Shown piece by piece: positions 8,495 through 18,490 of a stretch of 64,000 nucleotides of DNA (the stretch's first letter is position 1; the number at the start of each line of letters is the position of its first letter). The translations under genes and the position numbers were made by a program. The stretch comes from Bacillota bacterium (GTDB lineage Bacteria; Bacillota; Clostridia; Christensenellales; CAG-138): positions 62,001-126,000 of the forward strand of contig JAEWCL010000004.1 of the NCBI GenBank assembly GCA_023390655.1. Reading direction: 5' to 3'. Below the pieces are notes generated by a model that saw only the letters and a list, made by a program, of their open reading frames with translations, ran no database searches and had not been told where the DNA came from.

Positions 8495-9769
8495 TTAACG
8501 GTCACGGCCGGTGGCTGTCTTGTAGGCTTCATAGCCGCCGGAAGCAAGCCATTCGTCCAGTATGATGTTCTGTTCGTTGAGCAGTACGAAGGAGTTGAAC
8601 GCACTGTAGCCTTCGCGGTCGCCCTTGGTGTAATCGAGCGTGCCGCCCAAGCCTTCGATCTTGACCTTATGGGTTGCATCGCGCAGCGCCTTGCTGTCGT
8701 TGGAACCGGCGATCTTGCTTGCTTCCCACATTGCCATCATGGTATCCCAGCCACGGTATGCGGATTCATGGGTCGGCGTCTTGCCATAGGCAGCATTGTA
8801 TTTTTCAAGCATGCTCTTCATGTAAGGAATGGTGCATTCTTCAACGGTTTTGTAGGGAACATAAGGATACACGTAAATGATGTAGTTGGAGTTTTCGATG
8901 CCCGCAACCTGCTGATAGGCGGGAGAGAAGCACTCTTTGCAGGCCAGCATGCCCTTATAGCCCATGTTGCGCAGCTGCTTTACAAAGGGGCCAAAGGTAT
9001 CGCCGATGAGCGACATGAAGATGATATCGGGGTCCGTCGCAAGAATCTGGGTGATCTGGCCGCTGAAGTCGGTATCGGCGGTATCGCATTCCTGACGCGT
9101 CGTCACAGGCAGTCCCTTTTCCTTGCAGGCTTCCTGGAAAGCGGTCGCGGTGGATTTTCCGGTATCGTCGGTGCCGCTGATGATCGCGACGTTCTTAAAG
9201 CCCATATCCATGATCATGTCAACATCCAAGGGCGCGATGCGGTTGTTGTTGGCGCTGGCACGGAAGGTCCAGATCATGCTCTCATCCATCATCCAGGTGG
9301 CGGAGGTGCCCAAACCGAAATTGTAGATTTCAGCCTGGTTGAGGTACGGGATGCAGGCAGAAACTTCGTTGGAGTTTACGGACCCTACGACTGCGTCGGC
9401 CGACTTGTTTTCAATTACCTTCTGAACGATCTTTACAGCTTCTTCCGTGCTGCCGGTGCTGTCATAATGATCGATCACAACGGTAGCGCCGTTAAATCCG
9501 CCGTTTTCATTGATGTACTTGACGGCGAGGTCGATGCCATTCTTGGCGTTGTTGCCGGCTTCGGCGTTATTGCCCGAAAGCTGCAGATACGTGCTGATGT
9601 GGAATACATTGCCGTCCGCAGGGGCGGCTGCGGGCGCTTCGCTCGCGGGGGCTTGGCTTGCGGGAGCATTTGCCGCCGGGGCCTGGGGCGTGGCGGAGGG
9701 AGCTGCGCAGGCAGCAACGCTAAGGAGTAGCGCCAGGGCAAGAAGGATCGCTGAGAGTTTTTTCAACAT
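8495..9769 (-). CDS. LIV-type ABC transporter substrate-binding lipoprotein
   Basis: A 424-residue type I periplasmic-binding-like protein. The signal peptide ends in the lipobox SVAAC, so it is anchored on the outer face of the membrane. An Ala/Pro/Gln/Ser linker (about residues 22-52) follows, then the mature domain with the LivJ-like pattern VKYINENGGFNG. It captures the substrate for LivHMGF. Relatives bind amino acids, amides, urea or aromatic acids; a sugar-acid ligand is suggested only by context. The start follows AAAGGGGAA. Confidence 0.9.
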   Translation of the reverse strand: MLKKLSAILLALALLLSVAACAAPSATPQAPAANAPASQAPASEAPAAAPADGNVFHISTYLQLSGNNAEAGNNAKNGIDLAVKYINENGGFNGATVVIDHYDSTGSTEEAVKIVQKVIENKSADAVVGSVNSNEVSACIPYLNQAEIYNFGLGTSATWMMDESMIWTFRASANNNRIAPLDVDMIMDMGFKNVAIISGTDDTGKSTATAFQEACKEKGLPVTTRQECDTADTDFSGQITQILATDPDIIFMSLIGDTFGPFVKQLRNMGYKGMLACKECFSPAYQQVAGIENSNYIIYVYPYVPYKTVEECTIPYMKSMLEKYNAAYGKTPTHESAYRGWDTMMAMWEASKIAGSNDSKALRDATHKVKIEGLGGTLDYTKGDREGYSAFNSFVLLNEQNIILDEWLASGGYEAYKTATGRDR

Positions 9770-9849
9770 GATTGAGGTTCCCCTTTCTTCTTGTCTTTTA
9801 ACAAGCCTTGCTCGTATGTTTTCAATGGGATAACTAACTGGTCCGTCCT

Positions 9850-10881
9850 CTACGAATTGGTAAGAATAATTTTGATTACCTTTCCATCCTTGTTGTTTTT
9901 GAGCAACTCGAACGCTTCCACCCCCTTACTCATATCCATATAATGTGTCATAAGCGGCCCGACATCGATGGCCTTTTCCGAGAGCAGCCTTACGCACGAA
10001 ACAAAGTCTTCCAGCGAATAGATGTAATTCCCCCTGATCGACAATTCCCTGGTCACCACATTCTGCATGCTGATGGAAACCATTTTTGCCGCGTTGCCGA
10101 TCCAGACGGCGCAGCCCGAAAGCTTCAATGCGTTGAGAGAAGCCTCTGCGGTAGGCGCAATCCCCACAGCTTCAATGGAAAGATCGCACATGGCGCCGCC
10201 GGTGAGTGCCGCGATATTCTGTTCAAAATCACCATTCAAGGGGTTTACAACCGCATCTGCCCCCATACGGAGCGCCAGTTGCAGCCGGAAATCCGCCGCG
10301 TCGCTTACAATCACGCGCTTTGCGCCGCGGTACTTGAGCCAGAGCAGTGCCATCAAACCGATGGTGCCGGCCCCCACAACAAGAATGTTTTGCGCGTTTT
10401 TGATTTGCTCTTCAGAAAATTTAAATACACCATTGTAGGATACCGCTGCGGGCTCGGCAAGGGATGCAACGTCCGCGCCCACGCCTTGATAGGAAATCAG
10501 GTATTGTTCTTTTACACACACGAATTCCGTCATTGCGCCGTTGTAATCCATAACCCCCAGGAAACGGGCATTGGGGCAAAGATTCACGTTCCCCGCTTTG
10601 CAGGTATCGCATTCCCCGCAAAAGAACTTGGGAAATACCGCTACCTTGCAGCCTATGGGATATATGCCGCCTGCGGGCGCTTTTTCCACCGTCCCCGCGC
10701 ACTCATGTCCCATGATCATGGGTGCAATCCGGCGTCCGGTCTTCCCTAAATATCCTTCCACATCGGACCCGCATACGCCGCAGGCGTCGATCCGGATCAG
10801 ATATTCATCCGCTTGGGGTACAGGAACCGGAATATCGCGAAGTTCCATATGGTTATCGCCAACGTAATATACCGCTTTCAA
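9850..10881 (-). CDS. Zn-dependent medium-chain alcohol dehydrogenase (GatD/sorbitol dehydrogenase-like)
   Basis: A 343-residue MDR enzyme oxidising a polyol or sugar-alcohol hydroxyl with NAD(P)+. Catalytic zinc ligands Cys37 (GVCGSD) and His59-Glu60 (GHE) are present, as is the four-cysteine structural zinc lobe CGECDTCKAGNVNLC. The Rossmann motif GAGTIGLMA follows. The general look is closest to galactitol-1-phosphate and sorbitol dehydrogenases. It lies 42 bp after the tartronate semialdehyde reductase and 80 bp before the binding-protein gene. Confidence 0.87.
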   Translation of the reverse strand: MKAVYYVGDNHMELRDIPVPVPQADEYLIRIDACGVCGSDVEGYLGKTGRRIAPMIMGHECAGTVEKAPAGGIYPIGCKVAVFPKFFCGECDTCKAGNVNLCPNARFLGVMDYNGAMTEFVCVKEQYLISYQGVGADVASLAEPAAVSYNGVFKFSEEQIKNAQNILVVGAGTIGLMALLWLKYRGAKRVIVSDAADFRLQLALRMGADAVVNPLNGDFEQNIAALTGGAMCDLSIEAVGIAPTAEASLNALKLSGCAVWIGNAAKMVSISMQNVVTRELSIRGNYIYSLEDFVSCVRLLSEKAIDVGPLMTHYMDMSKGVEAFELLKNNKDGKVIKIILTNS

Positions 10882-10923
10882 CGATAAATCCCCCGTTCTG
10901 TTTGTTGAGATGAGACGCCTGTG

Positions 10924-11808
10924 TTACCTGCGCACATCGGCCTTGGAAAGATACTCATAATAGCGCACCAGAGAGCTATGATCTTCTCCCTCGTAGCCGG
11001 AAGCTTTCAGCCACTGCATCATTTCCATGACAGCGGCGGTCAGCGGCAGGGGCGCGCCCACATCATGCCCGGTATCGAGCGCATTGGTAAGGTCCTTGAT
11101 GTGCAGATTGATGCGGAAGCCGGGCTTAAAGTTGCCGTCCATCATCATGGGTGCTTTCGCATCCATGACGGTGCTCCCCGCAAGGCCGCCGCGGATCGCT
11201 TTGTAGATCGCCTCGGGCTCTACGCCCGCTTTTTTACCGAGCACCAGCGCCTCGCCCACCGCCGCGATATTTGCAGCTACGATGATCTGGTTGGCCAGTT
11301 TTGTGGTGTTGCCCGCGCCGATATTCCCGCACAGTGTGACGGACGCGCCCATGACGGCCAGAATGTCCTTCACCTGGTCAAAGAGTTCCTGCTTGCCGCC
11401 CACCATGATGGCAAGCGTGCCGTCGATGGCCTTTGGTTCTCCGCCGGATACGGGCGCATCGAGCATGAAGCAGCCCTTTTTTTCCACCTCGGCGCAAATT
11501 TCCTGGGAGGCAATGGGGTTGATGGAGCTCATGTCCACCAGAATCGTGCCTGGCTTTGCGCCGTCGAGCACACCGTTTTCACCAAGCACCGCAGTTTTGA
11601 CATGCGGGGAATTGGGCAGCATGGTGATGACAACCTCGCTGTCCCTGGCGACGTCGGCGTTGTTCTCGCCGCGCTTTGCTCCGGCTGCAACAACCTCGTC
11701 CACCGCCGCGGTCATAATATCGTATACCTTCAACTCATACCCTGCTTTGATCAGGTTTTTGGCCATGGGCTTTCCCATAATGCCCAATCCGATAAATCCA
11801 ACTCGCAT
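10924..11808 (-). CDS. garR: 2-hydroxy-3-oxopropionate (tartronate semialdehyde) reductase
   Basis: Beta-hydroxyacid dehydrogenase of 294 residues, reducing tartronate semialdehyde to glycerate. GFIGLGIMGKPMAKNL is the N-terminal cofactor motif, DAPVSGGEPKA the substrate-binding signature, and Lys170 in GAGNTTKLANQ the catalytic lysine. The family also contains 3-hydroxyisobutyrate dehydrogenases, but the glycerate kinase in the same train favours tartronate semialdehyde. Its start overlaps the upstream regulator gene by 58 bp, and its AGGAGGAG ribosome binding site lies inside that gene. Confidence 0.87.
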   Translation of the reverse strand: MRVGFIGLGIMGKPMAKNLIKAGYELKVYDIMTAAVDEVVAAGAKRGENNADVARDSEVVITMLPNSPHVKTAVLGENGVLDGAKPGTILVDMSSINPIASQEICAEVEKKGCFMLDAPVSGGEPKAIDGTLAIMVGGKQELFDQVKDILAVMGASVTLCGNIGAGNTTKLANQIIVAANIAAVGEALVLGKKAGVEPEAIYKAIRGGLAGSTVMDAKAPMMMDGNFKPGFRINLHIKDLTNALDTGHDVGAPLPLTAAVMEMMQWLKASGYEGEDHSSLVRYYEYLSKADVRR

Positions 11809-12557
11809 ACCTGTCGTCTCCTCCTGTCGTCACGGTTTGTTTGCGCGCCATCCTGGCGGATATACTCTTCCAGCCCGTCCTTGTTCCGTTCCAGATGCAC
11901 GCGCATAGCGTCGTATGCGCCCTTTGCATCCCTGTTTCCGATGGCCCGGGCGATATTCTCGTGGTGCGTGATGACATCATGGAGAATCCTGTTCCCGAGC
12001 ACCGTTGTAAAAAGCCGTATTCCCTGAACAATCTCGGGGAAAATCACATTGAGAATGTCATTGCCCGTACTTTCAGCGATCTTGCAGTGGAACGCTACGT
12101 CCGGTTCCAGATGGTTGACGCCTCTTTTGATGCGGTCCGCCACCTGTTCCGCCAGACGGTGCATTTCCGCCACATCTTCCTCACTGGCACGCAGGGCACT
12201 CAGTGCCGCAATCCTTGGTTCCATAATAAAGCGCATTTCCCACAGGTCCATCAGCACCCGATGCCTGTCATACATGAACTGCAGCCCTAAGGGGTCTTCC
12301 GGCACGCCCGGAAAATTCGCAATATAGGTTCCGCTCCCCTGCCGGATGACGACAATCCCCCTGGAATGCAGAGAACGCATGGCTTCCCTGATCGTGCTGC
12401 GGCTTACATTGAGCTGTTCCATCAGCTTTTTTTCGTTGGGAAGCCGGTCGCCCTTCTGCATCCTGTTTTCCTGAATATACCGGGTGATTTCTTCAGCGGC
12501 TTTCTCGGAAAGGGGAATGTTGTCGGCTTTCACAAGAGACAGTTTCATATCCTTCAC
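11751..12557 (-). CDS. FadR/GntR-family transcriptional regulator (FCD domain)
   Basis: A 268-residue regulator. The N-terminal winged helix-turn-helix (residues about 15-80, with LMEQLNVSRSTIREAM and GSGTYI) is followed by an all-helical FCD ligand domain with the usual metal-site histidines (for example in AFHCKIAE and ITHHENI). FCD regulators generally sense sugar acids or other carboxylates. It sits inside the operon between the transketolase and tartronate semialdehyde reductase and probably controls it. The start may be GTG at 12557 or ATG at 12548; the ribosome binding site is weak for both. Confidence 0.88.
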   Translation of the reverse strand: MKDMKLSLVKADNIPLSEKAAEEITRYIQENRMQKGDRLPNEKKLMEQLNVSRSTIREAMRSLHSRGIVVIRQGSGTYIANFPGVPEDPLGLQFMYDRHRVLMDLWEMRFIMEPRIAALSALRASEEDVAEMHRLAEQVADRIKRGVNHLEPDVAFHCKIAESTGNDILNVIFPEIVQGIRLFTTVLGNRILHDVITHHENIARAIGNRDAKGAYDAMRVHLERNKDGLEEYIRQDGAQTNRDDRRRRQVCELDLSDWALWESPWPKT

Positions 12558-12589
12558 TCTTTCAGATCAGGCAGCCGCGGTACGGCAGC

Positions 12590-13522
12590 TTAATCCTGCA
12601 ATACTTTTCTGATCTTTTCCGCGATATCCTCCGGCATCAAGTGGTAATGCTCCAGCAGCAGCTTGTAATTCTCCGCCGAACGGCCAAAGGAATCGTTAAT
12701 GCCAACCATACGGATGGGAAGCCTGCTGGAGGACAGCCCCTCACATATTGCGGAACCCAGGCCGCCGTGGATGTTATGCTCTTCCGCCGTAACAACGCCC
12801 TTTATCCCTTCGCAATAGCGCTGGAGAGCCTGCGTATCAAGAGGCTTGATGGTGCTCACATTGACGACCCGCACCGAAACGCCTTCCACTTCCAGAAGCT
12901 CCGCCGCCTGCACCGCCTGGGAGACCATTACACCGGAGGCGAATACCACAACATCCTTGCCGTCGCGGACCTGATTCATTTTACCAATGTGGTACTCCTG
13001 ATCAGGATCGGTATATACCGGCAGATCATTGCGGTTGATGCGGATATAGCAGGGACCCTTCACTTCGCACATTGCTTTCATCATCTGGGCGGTCTCCACG
13101 GCGTCAACCGGGGAAAGCACCGTCATATGCGGCAAAACGCGCATCAGGGCAATGTCGTCTACGGACTGGTGCGTCTTGCCGTCGCCAAAGTCGGAAAGAC
13201 CCGCGGACGAGCCGCACACCTTCACGTTGAGGTTCGGAATACAGATGGAGGAACGAATCTGGTCATATGCGCGGCCCGAGGTAAATACGGCAAATGAATT
13301 GATAAAGGCCGTCTTTCCGGTCAGCGCGAGCCCCGCCGCGACAGACGCCATATTTTGCTCCGCAATGCCCATCTGGAAATAACGTTCCGGATACTGATCG
13401 CCAAACAAATTGCTCATGGTGGATTTTCCAAGGTCCGCTTCCAGCACAACAATGTTCTGATCGGAAGCGCCCAGCTGCACCAGAGACTCGCCGTAAGCTG
13501 TTCTGCAATTCTTCATCTCCAT
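12590..13522 (-). CDS. Transketolase, C-terminal subunit (split transketolase)
   Basis: A 310-residue subunit carrying the pyrimidine-binding and C-terminal domains of transketolase. YFQMGIAEQNMASVAAGLA includes the invariant Glu that activates thiamine diphosphate, and THQSVDDIALMRVLP is the usual following loop. It works with the N-terminal subunit encoded 3 bp upstream. Split transketolases are common in Firmicutes and archaea, and also serve in specialised sugar pathways such as apulose-4-phosphate and sulfosugar cleavage. Confidence 0.93.
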   Translation of the reverse strand: MEMKNCRTAYGESLVQLGASDQNIVVLEADLGKSTMSNLFGDQYPERYFQMGIAEQNMASVAAGLALTGKTAFINSFAVFTSGRAYDQIRSSICIPNLNVKVCGSSAGLSDFGDGKTHQSVDDIALMRVLPHMTVLSPVDAVETAQMMKAMCEVKGPCYIRINRNDLPVYTDPDQEYHIGKMNQVRDGKDVVVFASGVMVSQAVQAAELLEVEGVSVRVVNVSTIKPLDTQALQRYCEGIKGVVTAEEHNIHGGLGSAICEGLSSSRLPIRMVGINDSFGRSAENYKLLLEHYHLMPEDIAEKIRKVLQD

Positions 13523-13525
13523 GGG

Positions 13526-14377
13526 TCAATCCTCCATTCTCATCCGCTCAATCGCGGCAAGCGCCTCTTGATATTCCTCCGGGGTCATCGAGGCGTTATG
13601 ATACTTTGCAAGACCTTCTGCAAAGCAGAACCCCTTGCCTTTCACAGTCCGCGCCAGTATTACGGTGGGGCGTCTCTTGATCTTAGCCGCCTCATCAAGC
13701 GCTTCCAATATCTGCGCCATATCATGGCCGTCTATCGCAATCACGTGCCAGCCAAACGCAGCCCATTTCGCTTTTAGATCATCTATGGGCAGTACCCGCT
13801 CAGTGGTATCCGTCGCCTGAACGCCGTTGTAATCAACAATTGCGCAAAGGTTATCCATCTTATAGGCAGAAGCTGCCATGACGGCCTCCCATATCTGGCC
13901 TTCGGAAAGCTCACCGTCGCCCAGAATGGTGAATACCCTGGATGCGCTTCCATCCAGTTTAAGCCCCATTGCCATACCCAAGGATACGGAGAGACCCTGG
14001 CCCAAGGAACCCGTTACCGCTTCAATGCCCGGCGTCATGTCCATATCCGGATGCCCCTGCAGAATCCCGTTCATGGTTTTGACCTTTTTAAGCTCACTGC
14101 GGTCAACATACCCTAATTCCACAAAGCACGCATACTGCGCCAGCACCGCATGCCCCTTGCTGAAGATGCAGCGGTCACGCCTGGGGTCCTTGGGATCGCT
14201 AAACACCTTCATGTGCTTAAAGTACAATCCGGCGGTAACATCGGCGACAGAACAGCTGCCGCCAAGATGGCCTACCTTGCCGGTAGGTATCATCTCAAGA
14301 ATATCTGCGCGAATATCGATGGCCCTTTTTTGGACTTCCTGCAGATCGCTTTGTGAGTAACCCATTTCACTCGCCAC
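13526..14377 (-). CDS. Transketolase, N-terminal subunit (split transketolase)
   Basis: A 283-residue subunit with the thiamine diphosphate/metal site GDGELSEGQIWEA followed by IVDYNG, and the family loop GHLGGSCS. It transfers two-carbon ketol units together with the C-terminal subunit. The start is taken as GTG at 14377 with AGGAAAG just upstream; an in-frame ATG lies four codons in. It is the first gene after a 221-bp AT-rich gap and probably heads the second catabolic operon. Confidence 0.93.
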   Translation of the reverse strand: MASEMGYSQSDLQEVQKRAIDIRADILEMIPTGKVGHLGGSCSVADVTAGLYFKHMKVFSDPKDPRRDRCIFSKGHAVLAQYACFVELGYVDRSELKKVKTMNGILQGHPDMDMTPGIEAVTGSLGQGLSVSLGMAMGLKLDGSASRVFTILGDGELSEGQIWEAVMAASAYKMDNLCAIVDYNGVQATDTTERVLPIDDLKAKWAAFGWHVIAIDGHDMAQILEALDEAAKIKRRPTVILARTVKGKGFCFAEGLAKYHNASMTPEEYQEALAAIERMRMED

Positions 14378-14443
14378 GCTTTCCTATTTTTATTTTTGCT
14401 AAGCAAACATGAACTCGAATTTCAGTTTTTGAAGAGGAATCGC

Positions 14444-14459
14444 CTTATATAGATATAAG
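14444..14459. promoter_or_regulatory. Palindrome upstream of the split transketolase operon
   Basis: CTTATAT-AG-ATATAAG is a perfect 7-bp-arm palindrome in the AT-rich gap between the LarA-like gene and the transketolase. It is a candidate operator, possibly for the FadR-type regulator encoded in this operon, but no clear -35/-10 pair could be assigned here. Confidence 0.35.
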
Positions 14460-14598
14460 CGTAAGTAATAGATATCCTGTCCGTGATAACCGATATTTTT
14501 TTCACAAGATCATTAGTCGTCATACCTTTTATGAAAAAGACAGGTGTTTACCGTATTTCTTTGAAAAACCGTCCTATAAATAATAGTTTTGGATGTCT

Positions 14599-15876
14599 TT
14601 ATTCCGCCTGAAACCGTTCCCTGTCAATCCAAAGCCCCAGCGCCGGGTTGGGGATATAATAAATCTCTTCGCCGTCAGGCATCGTATTCCAGCCATAGGA
14701 CAGCTTTTTGGGATCGTATCGCGTGATCATTTCATCATAATCCGACGCTTGGTATCCCACGCCTTCCACTTCTTCCTTCGTAACGGCTTTCACGGCATAT
14801 GTAATGGAAAAGCGCCCGTCGGCAGAACCCTGAATCAAATGCGCAGCCGCGCTCATATTCTCCTGCAGATCGCTGTTTTTTTTGAACGCTTCGAGCGTAC
14901 GCAGCCTGCCTTTGTAGCCGTACTTGCGCACAAGCGCGTCTACCTCCAAATCCTCCCCAAAGCGTACAATGCCCGGAGCCAGCACAATCAACTCCCCGCC
15001 GTCTGCAATCGCCATGCGGGTTCTGTAAACGGATTTGTTGCCGAGCCATGTCGTTTTAAATTCATCATCCGGCAGGGACACCACGCATTTGCGTATTGGT
15101 TTCTCGACAAACACGATGTTCTTTTCCTGCGAGAGCGCGATGGCTTCCTCCAGCGCCTTGCGTTCATTGCCAATAAACAGGCCATGCGTCACAATTTCAT
15201 CCTGCGGCGCGGTCGTAACGGTCAGTACAAACAGGACCGGGCGCTCTTTTAGAAAATGTCTCAGGCAGTAATCAAAAATTTTGCGTATCGGGGAATGGTC
15301 CTTCCCCATCAGCCGTTCAATGCCGAATACGGCGCTGACCATATGGGATTTACTGATGATATCGCTGCCGCCCACGCCCACAAAAATATTTTTGCTTTCG
15401 TTGGACATACCGATCACTTCATGCGGCACCACCTGCCCGGGCGAAAGGATCAGATCGTAGCTTTCGTCCATTACAATCCGGTTGATATCGCATTGGACCG
15501 GCTCTTGCCAAAGGCCCTCCGTAATCTCATTGAGATAGTCTTTGGGAACTTCGCCAATATGCATGACGTCCGTACGCCAGTTGTGTGTGAGCATTTCCTC
15601 ATACGGAATGCCGGGAAACATCTTTTCCCACTGCGTGCGGGAGACCGGCTCATGCGTGCCCAGAGAAGGCATGATATCCACCTGACAGCCGCGCGCCTTC
15701 AAAATGCGGCGGTATTCACATGTAATATAGCCGGCCTTGGAATGGTAGCGGGTAAAATCCGGCGGAAGTATCAGCACTTTTTTTAACGAGCGTCCTTCCA
15801 GCGACTGCTCCAGCAGCGCCGTGATCTCTGCATCAATGAGCCCGTTTTCCGTTTGTGCACGCAGTTCGATATACAT
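14599..15876 (-). CDS. LarA-superfamily nickel-pincer racemase/epimerase
   Basis: A 425-residue protein of the lactate racemase LarA family, which uses a covalently bound nickel-pincer nucleotide to epimerise alpha-hydroxy acids by hydride transfer. Conserved positions are visible: DFTR at 40-43, His75 (GTHEP), His152 (VPHEV), Lys162 (ESKNIF, the cofactor-tethering lysine) and His178 (KSHM). The start at 15876 gives the family's usual length. It lies 16 bp after 6-phosphogluconate dehydrogenase in a sugar-acid operon, so a C2 epimerisation of an aldonate is more plausible than lactate racemisation (inference). The cofactor genes larB, larC and larE are not in the window. Confidence 0.88.
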   Translation of the reverse strand: MYIELRAQTENGLIDAEITALLEQSLEGRSLKKVLILPPDFTRYHSKAGYITCEYRRILKARGCQVDIMPSLGTHEPVSRTQWEKMFPGIPYEEMLTHNWRTDVMHIGEVPKDYLNEITEGLWQEPVQCDINRIVMDESYDLILSPGQVVPHEVIGMSNESKNIFVGVGGSDIISKSHMVSAVFGIERLMGKDHSPIRKIFDYCLRHFLKERPVLFVLTVTTAPQDEIVTHGLFIGNERKALEEAIALSQEKNIVFVEKPIRKCVVSLPDDEFKTTWLGNKSVYRTRMAIADGGELIVLAPGIVRFGEDLEVDALVRKYGYKGRLRTLEAFKKNSDLQENMSAAAHLIQGSADGRFSITYAVKAVTKEEVEGVGYQASDYDEMITRYDPKKLSYGWNTMPDGEEIYYIPNPALGLWIDRERFQAE

Positions 15877-15892
15877 TGGCGCTCTACCCTTT

Positions 15893-17344
<1,452 letters not shown>

Positions 17345-17376
17345 ATCCAATCCTTCCTAAGCATGGTTCGTATCGC

Positions 17377-18450
17377 TTACCGCTTTACCCGGGCGTTCCC
17401 CTGATAAATGCTCCAAATCTGCTCTTCATCCGCAGGCGTCGCGTAATCCGTCAACAGCGTTACCACAAGCGCGCCGGAGGCCCACGCAAACTGCAGCCAT
17501 TTTTCAGGCTCCCAGCCTTTGAGGATGCCGTACATCAAGCCGCTGACGAATCCATCGCCGCCGCCGATGCGGTCAAGCACGGGAATATTGCGGGGCTCTT
17601 CCACATACCACTTTCCGTCCACATGCAGGATTGCGCCCCATAAATTGTCGTTGGCACTGATTACCTCGCGCAGCGTCGTTGCAAATACACTTGCACCCGG
17701 GAACTGCTTTTTGACGGCTTCGATCATGCCCTTGAAGCTTTCCGTTTTTGCGCCCAGATCCTTGCCGCCCGCTTCGGGCCCCTGTACGCCCAGCGCAAGC
17801 TGGAAATCTTCCTCATTGCCTACAAGAATATCTGAAATAGACGCGATCTCCACGAACGCTTCCCGAAGCTCTTTTTCGCGGCCCTTCCAGAAGGACGCCC
17901 TGTAGTTTAAGTCAAAGCCTATGAGGGAACCTGCCGCCTTCGCGGCGTGGGCGCAATCGAGGCAGAACCGGATGGTTTCAGGAGACATCGCGGCAAACAG
18001 CCCCGACATATGGAGGATCTGCACACCGTCCGCCCTAAAGATCCGGTCAAGATCAAAATCTTTGGAATGGAGCGTACGGCCTACCTCGCCGGCGCGGTCG
18101 TTCCATACGCGTGCGCCGCGCAGGCCATAACCGCTGTCCGCCACGTTGATGTGGTGCCGATATCCCCAGGGGCCGCCCTGCGGAACCTCCACGCCTTCAA
18201 AATCAATATTTCTTGCGCGCAGCTCCGATTTAATAAACGCAGCCAGCGGGCTTTCCTGTACAAATGCGGTGAGAACCTTGGTCTTGAGCCCAAGCGCGGC
18301 CGAAACGCTCAACACGTTGCTTTCCGCGCTGTTGGCCTGCAGCAGGTATTCCCGGCTCACCTGCACAGACTGCCGATCCTTTGGCGTCATCCGCAGGCCC
18401 ATACTCGTAGGGACCATCAGGCTGTATTTGCAACCTTCTTTTAACTGCAT
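17377..18450 (-). CDS. kdgK: PfkB-family sugar kinase, probable 2-keto-3-deoxygluconate kinase
   Basis: A 357-residue ribokinase-fold kinase. The ATP/catalytic motif reads RIGGGDGFVSGL, with GGGD in place of the common GAGD; this variant is typical of 2-keto-3-deoxygluconate kinases. An upstream GFDLNYR motif is also characteristic. It phosphorylates 2-keto-3-deoxygluconate for cleavage by KDPG aldolase, which is not in the window. The start is the ATG at 18450 with GAGGAG 9 bp upstream. It is 33 bp before gnd and 40 bp after the fructuronate reductase gene. Confidence 0.83.
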   Translation of the reverse strand: MQLKEGCKYSLMVPTSMGLRMTPKDRQSVQVSREYLLQANSAESNVLSVSAALGLKTKVLTAFVQESPLAAFIKSELRARNIDFEGVEVPQGGPWGYRHHINVADSGYGLRGARVWNDRAGEVGRTLHSKDFDLDRIFRADGVQILHMSGLFAAMSPETIRFCLDCAHAAKAAGSLIGFDLNYRASFWKGREKELREAFVEIASISDILVGNEEDFQLALGVQGPEAGGKDLGAKTESFKGMIEAVKKQFPGASVFATTLREVISANDNLWGAILHVDGKWYVEEPRNIPVLDRIGGGDGFVSGLMYGILKGWEPEKWLQFAWASGALVVTLLTDYATPADEEQIWSIYQGNARVKR

Positions 18451-18490
18451 GGTTTCGTTCTCCTCTTCCATGTTCTGATAAAGCCGTAAT

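Noticed and set aside
8480..9730. Plus-strand open frame (416 codons) opposite the substrate-binding lipoprotein gene
   Set aside because: Low-complexity Gly/Arg/Val composition without motifs, fully antisense to a convincing lipoprotein gene.
2989..14377. Assignment of the locus to sulfoquinovose or apiose breakdown
   Set aside because: Split transketolase and transaldolase fit in a general way, but no sulfoquinovosidase, sulfolactaldehyde reductase, apiose isomerase or apulose kinase could be recognised; kept only as alternatives.
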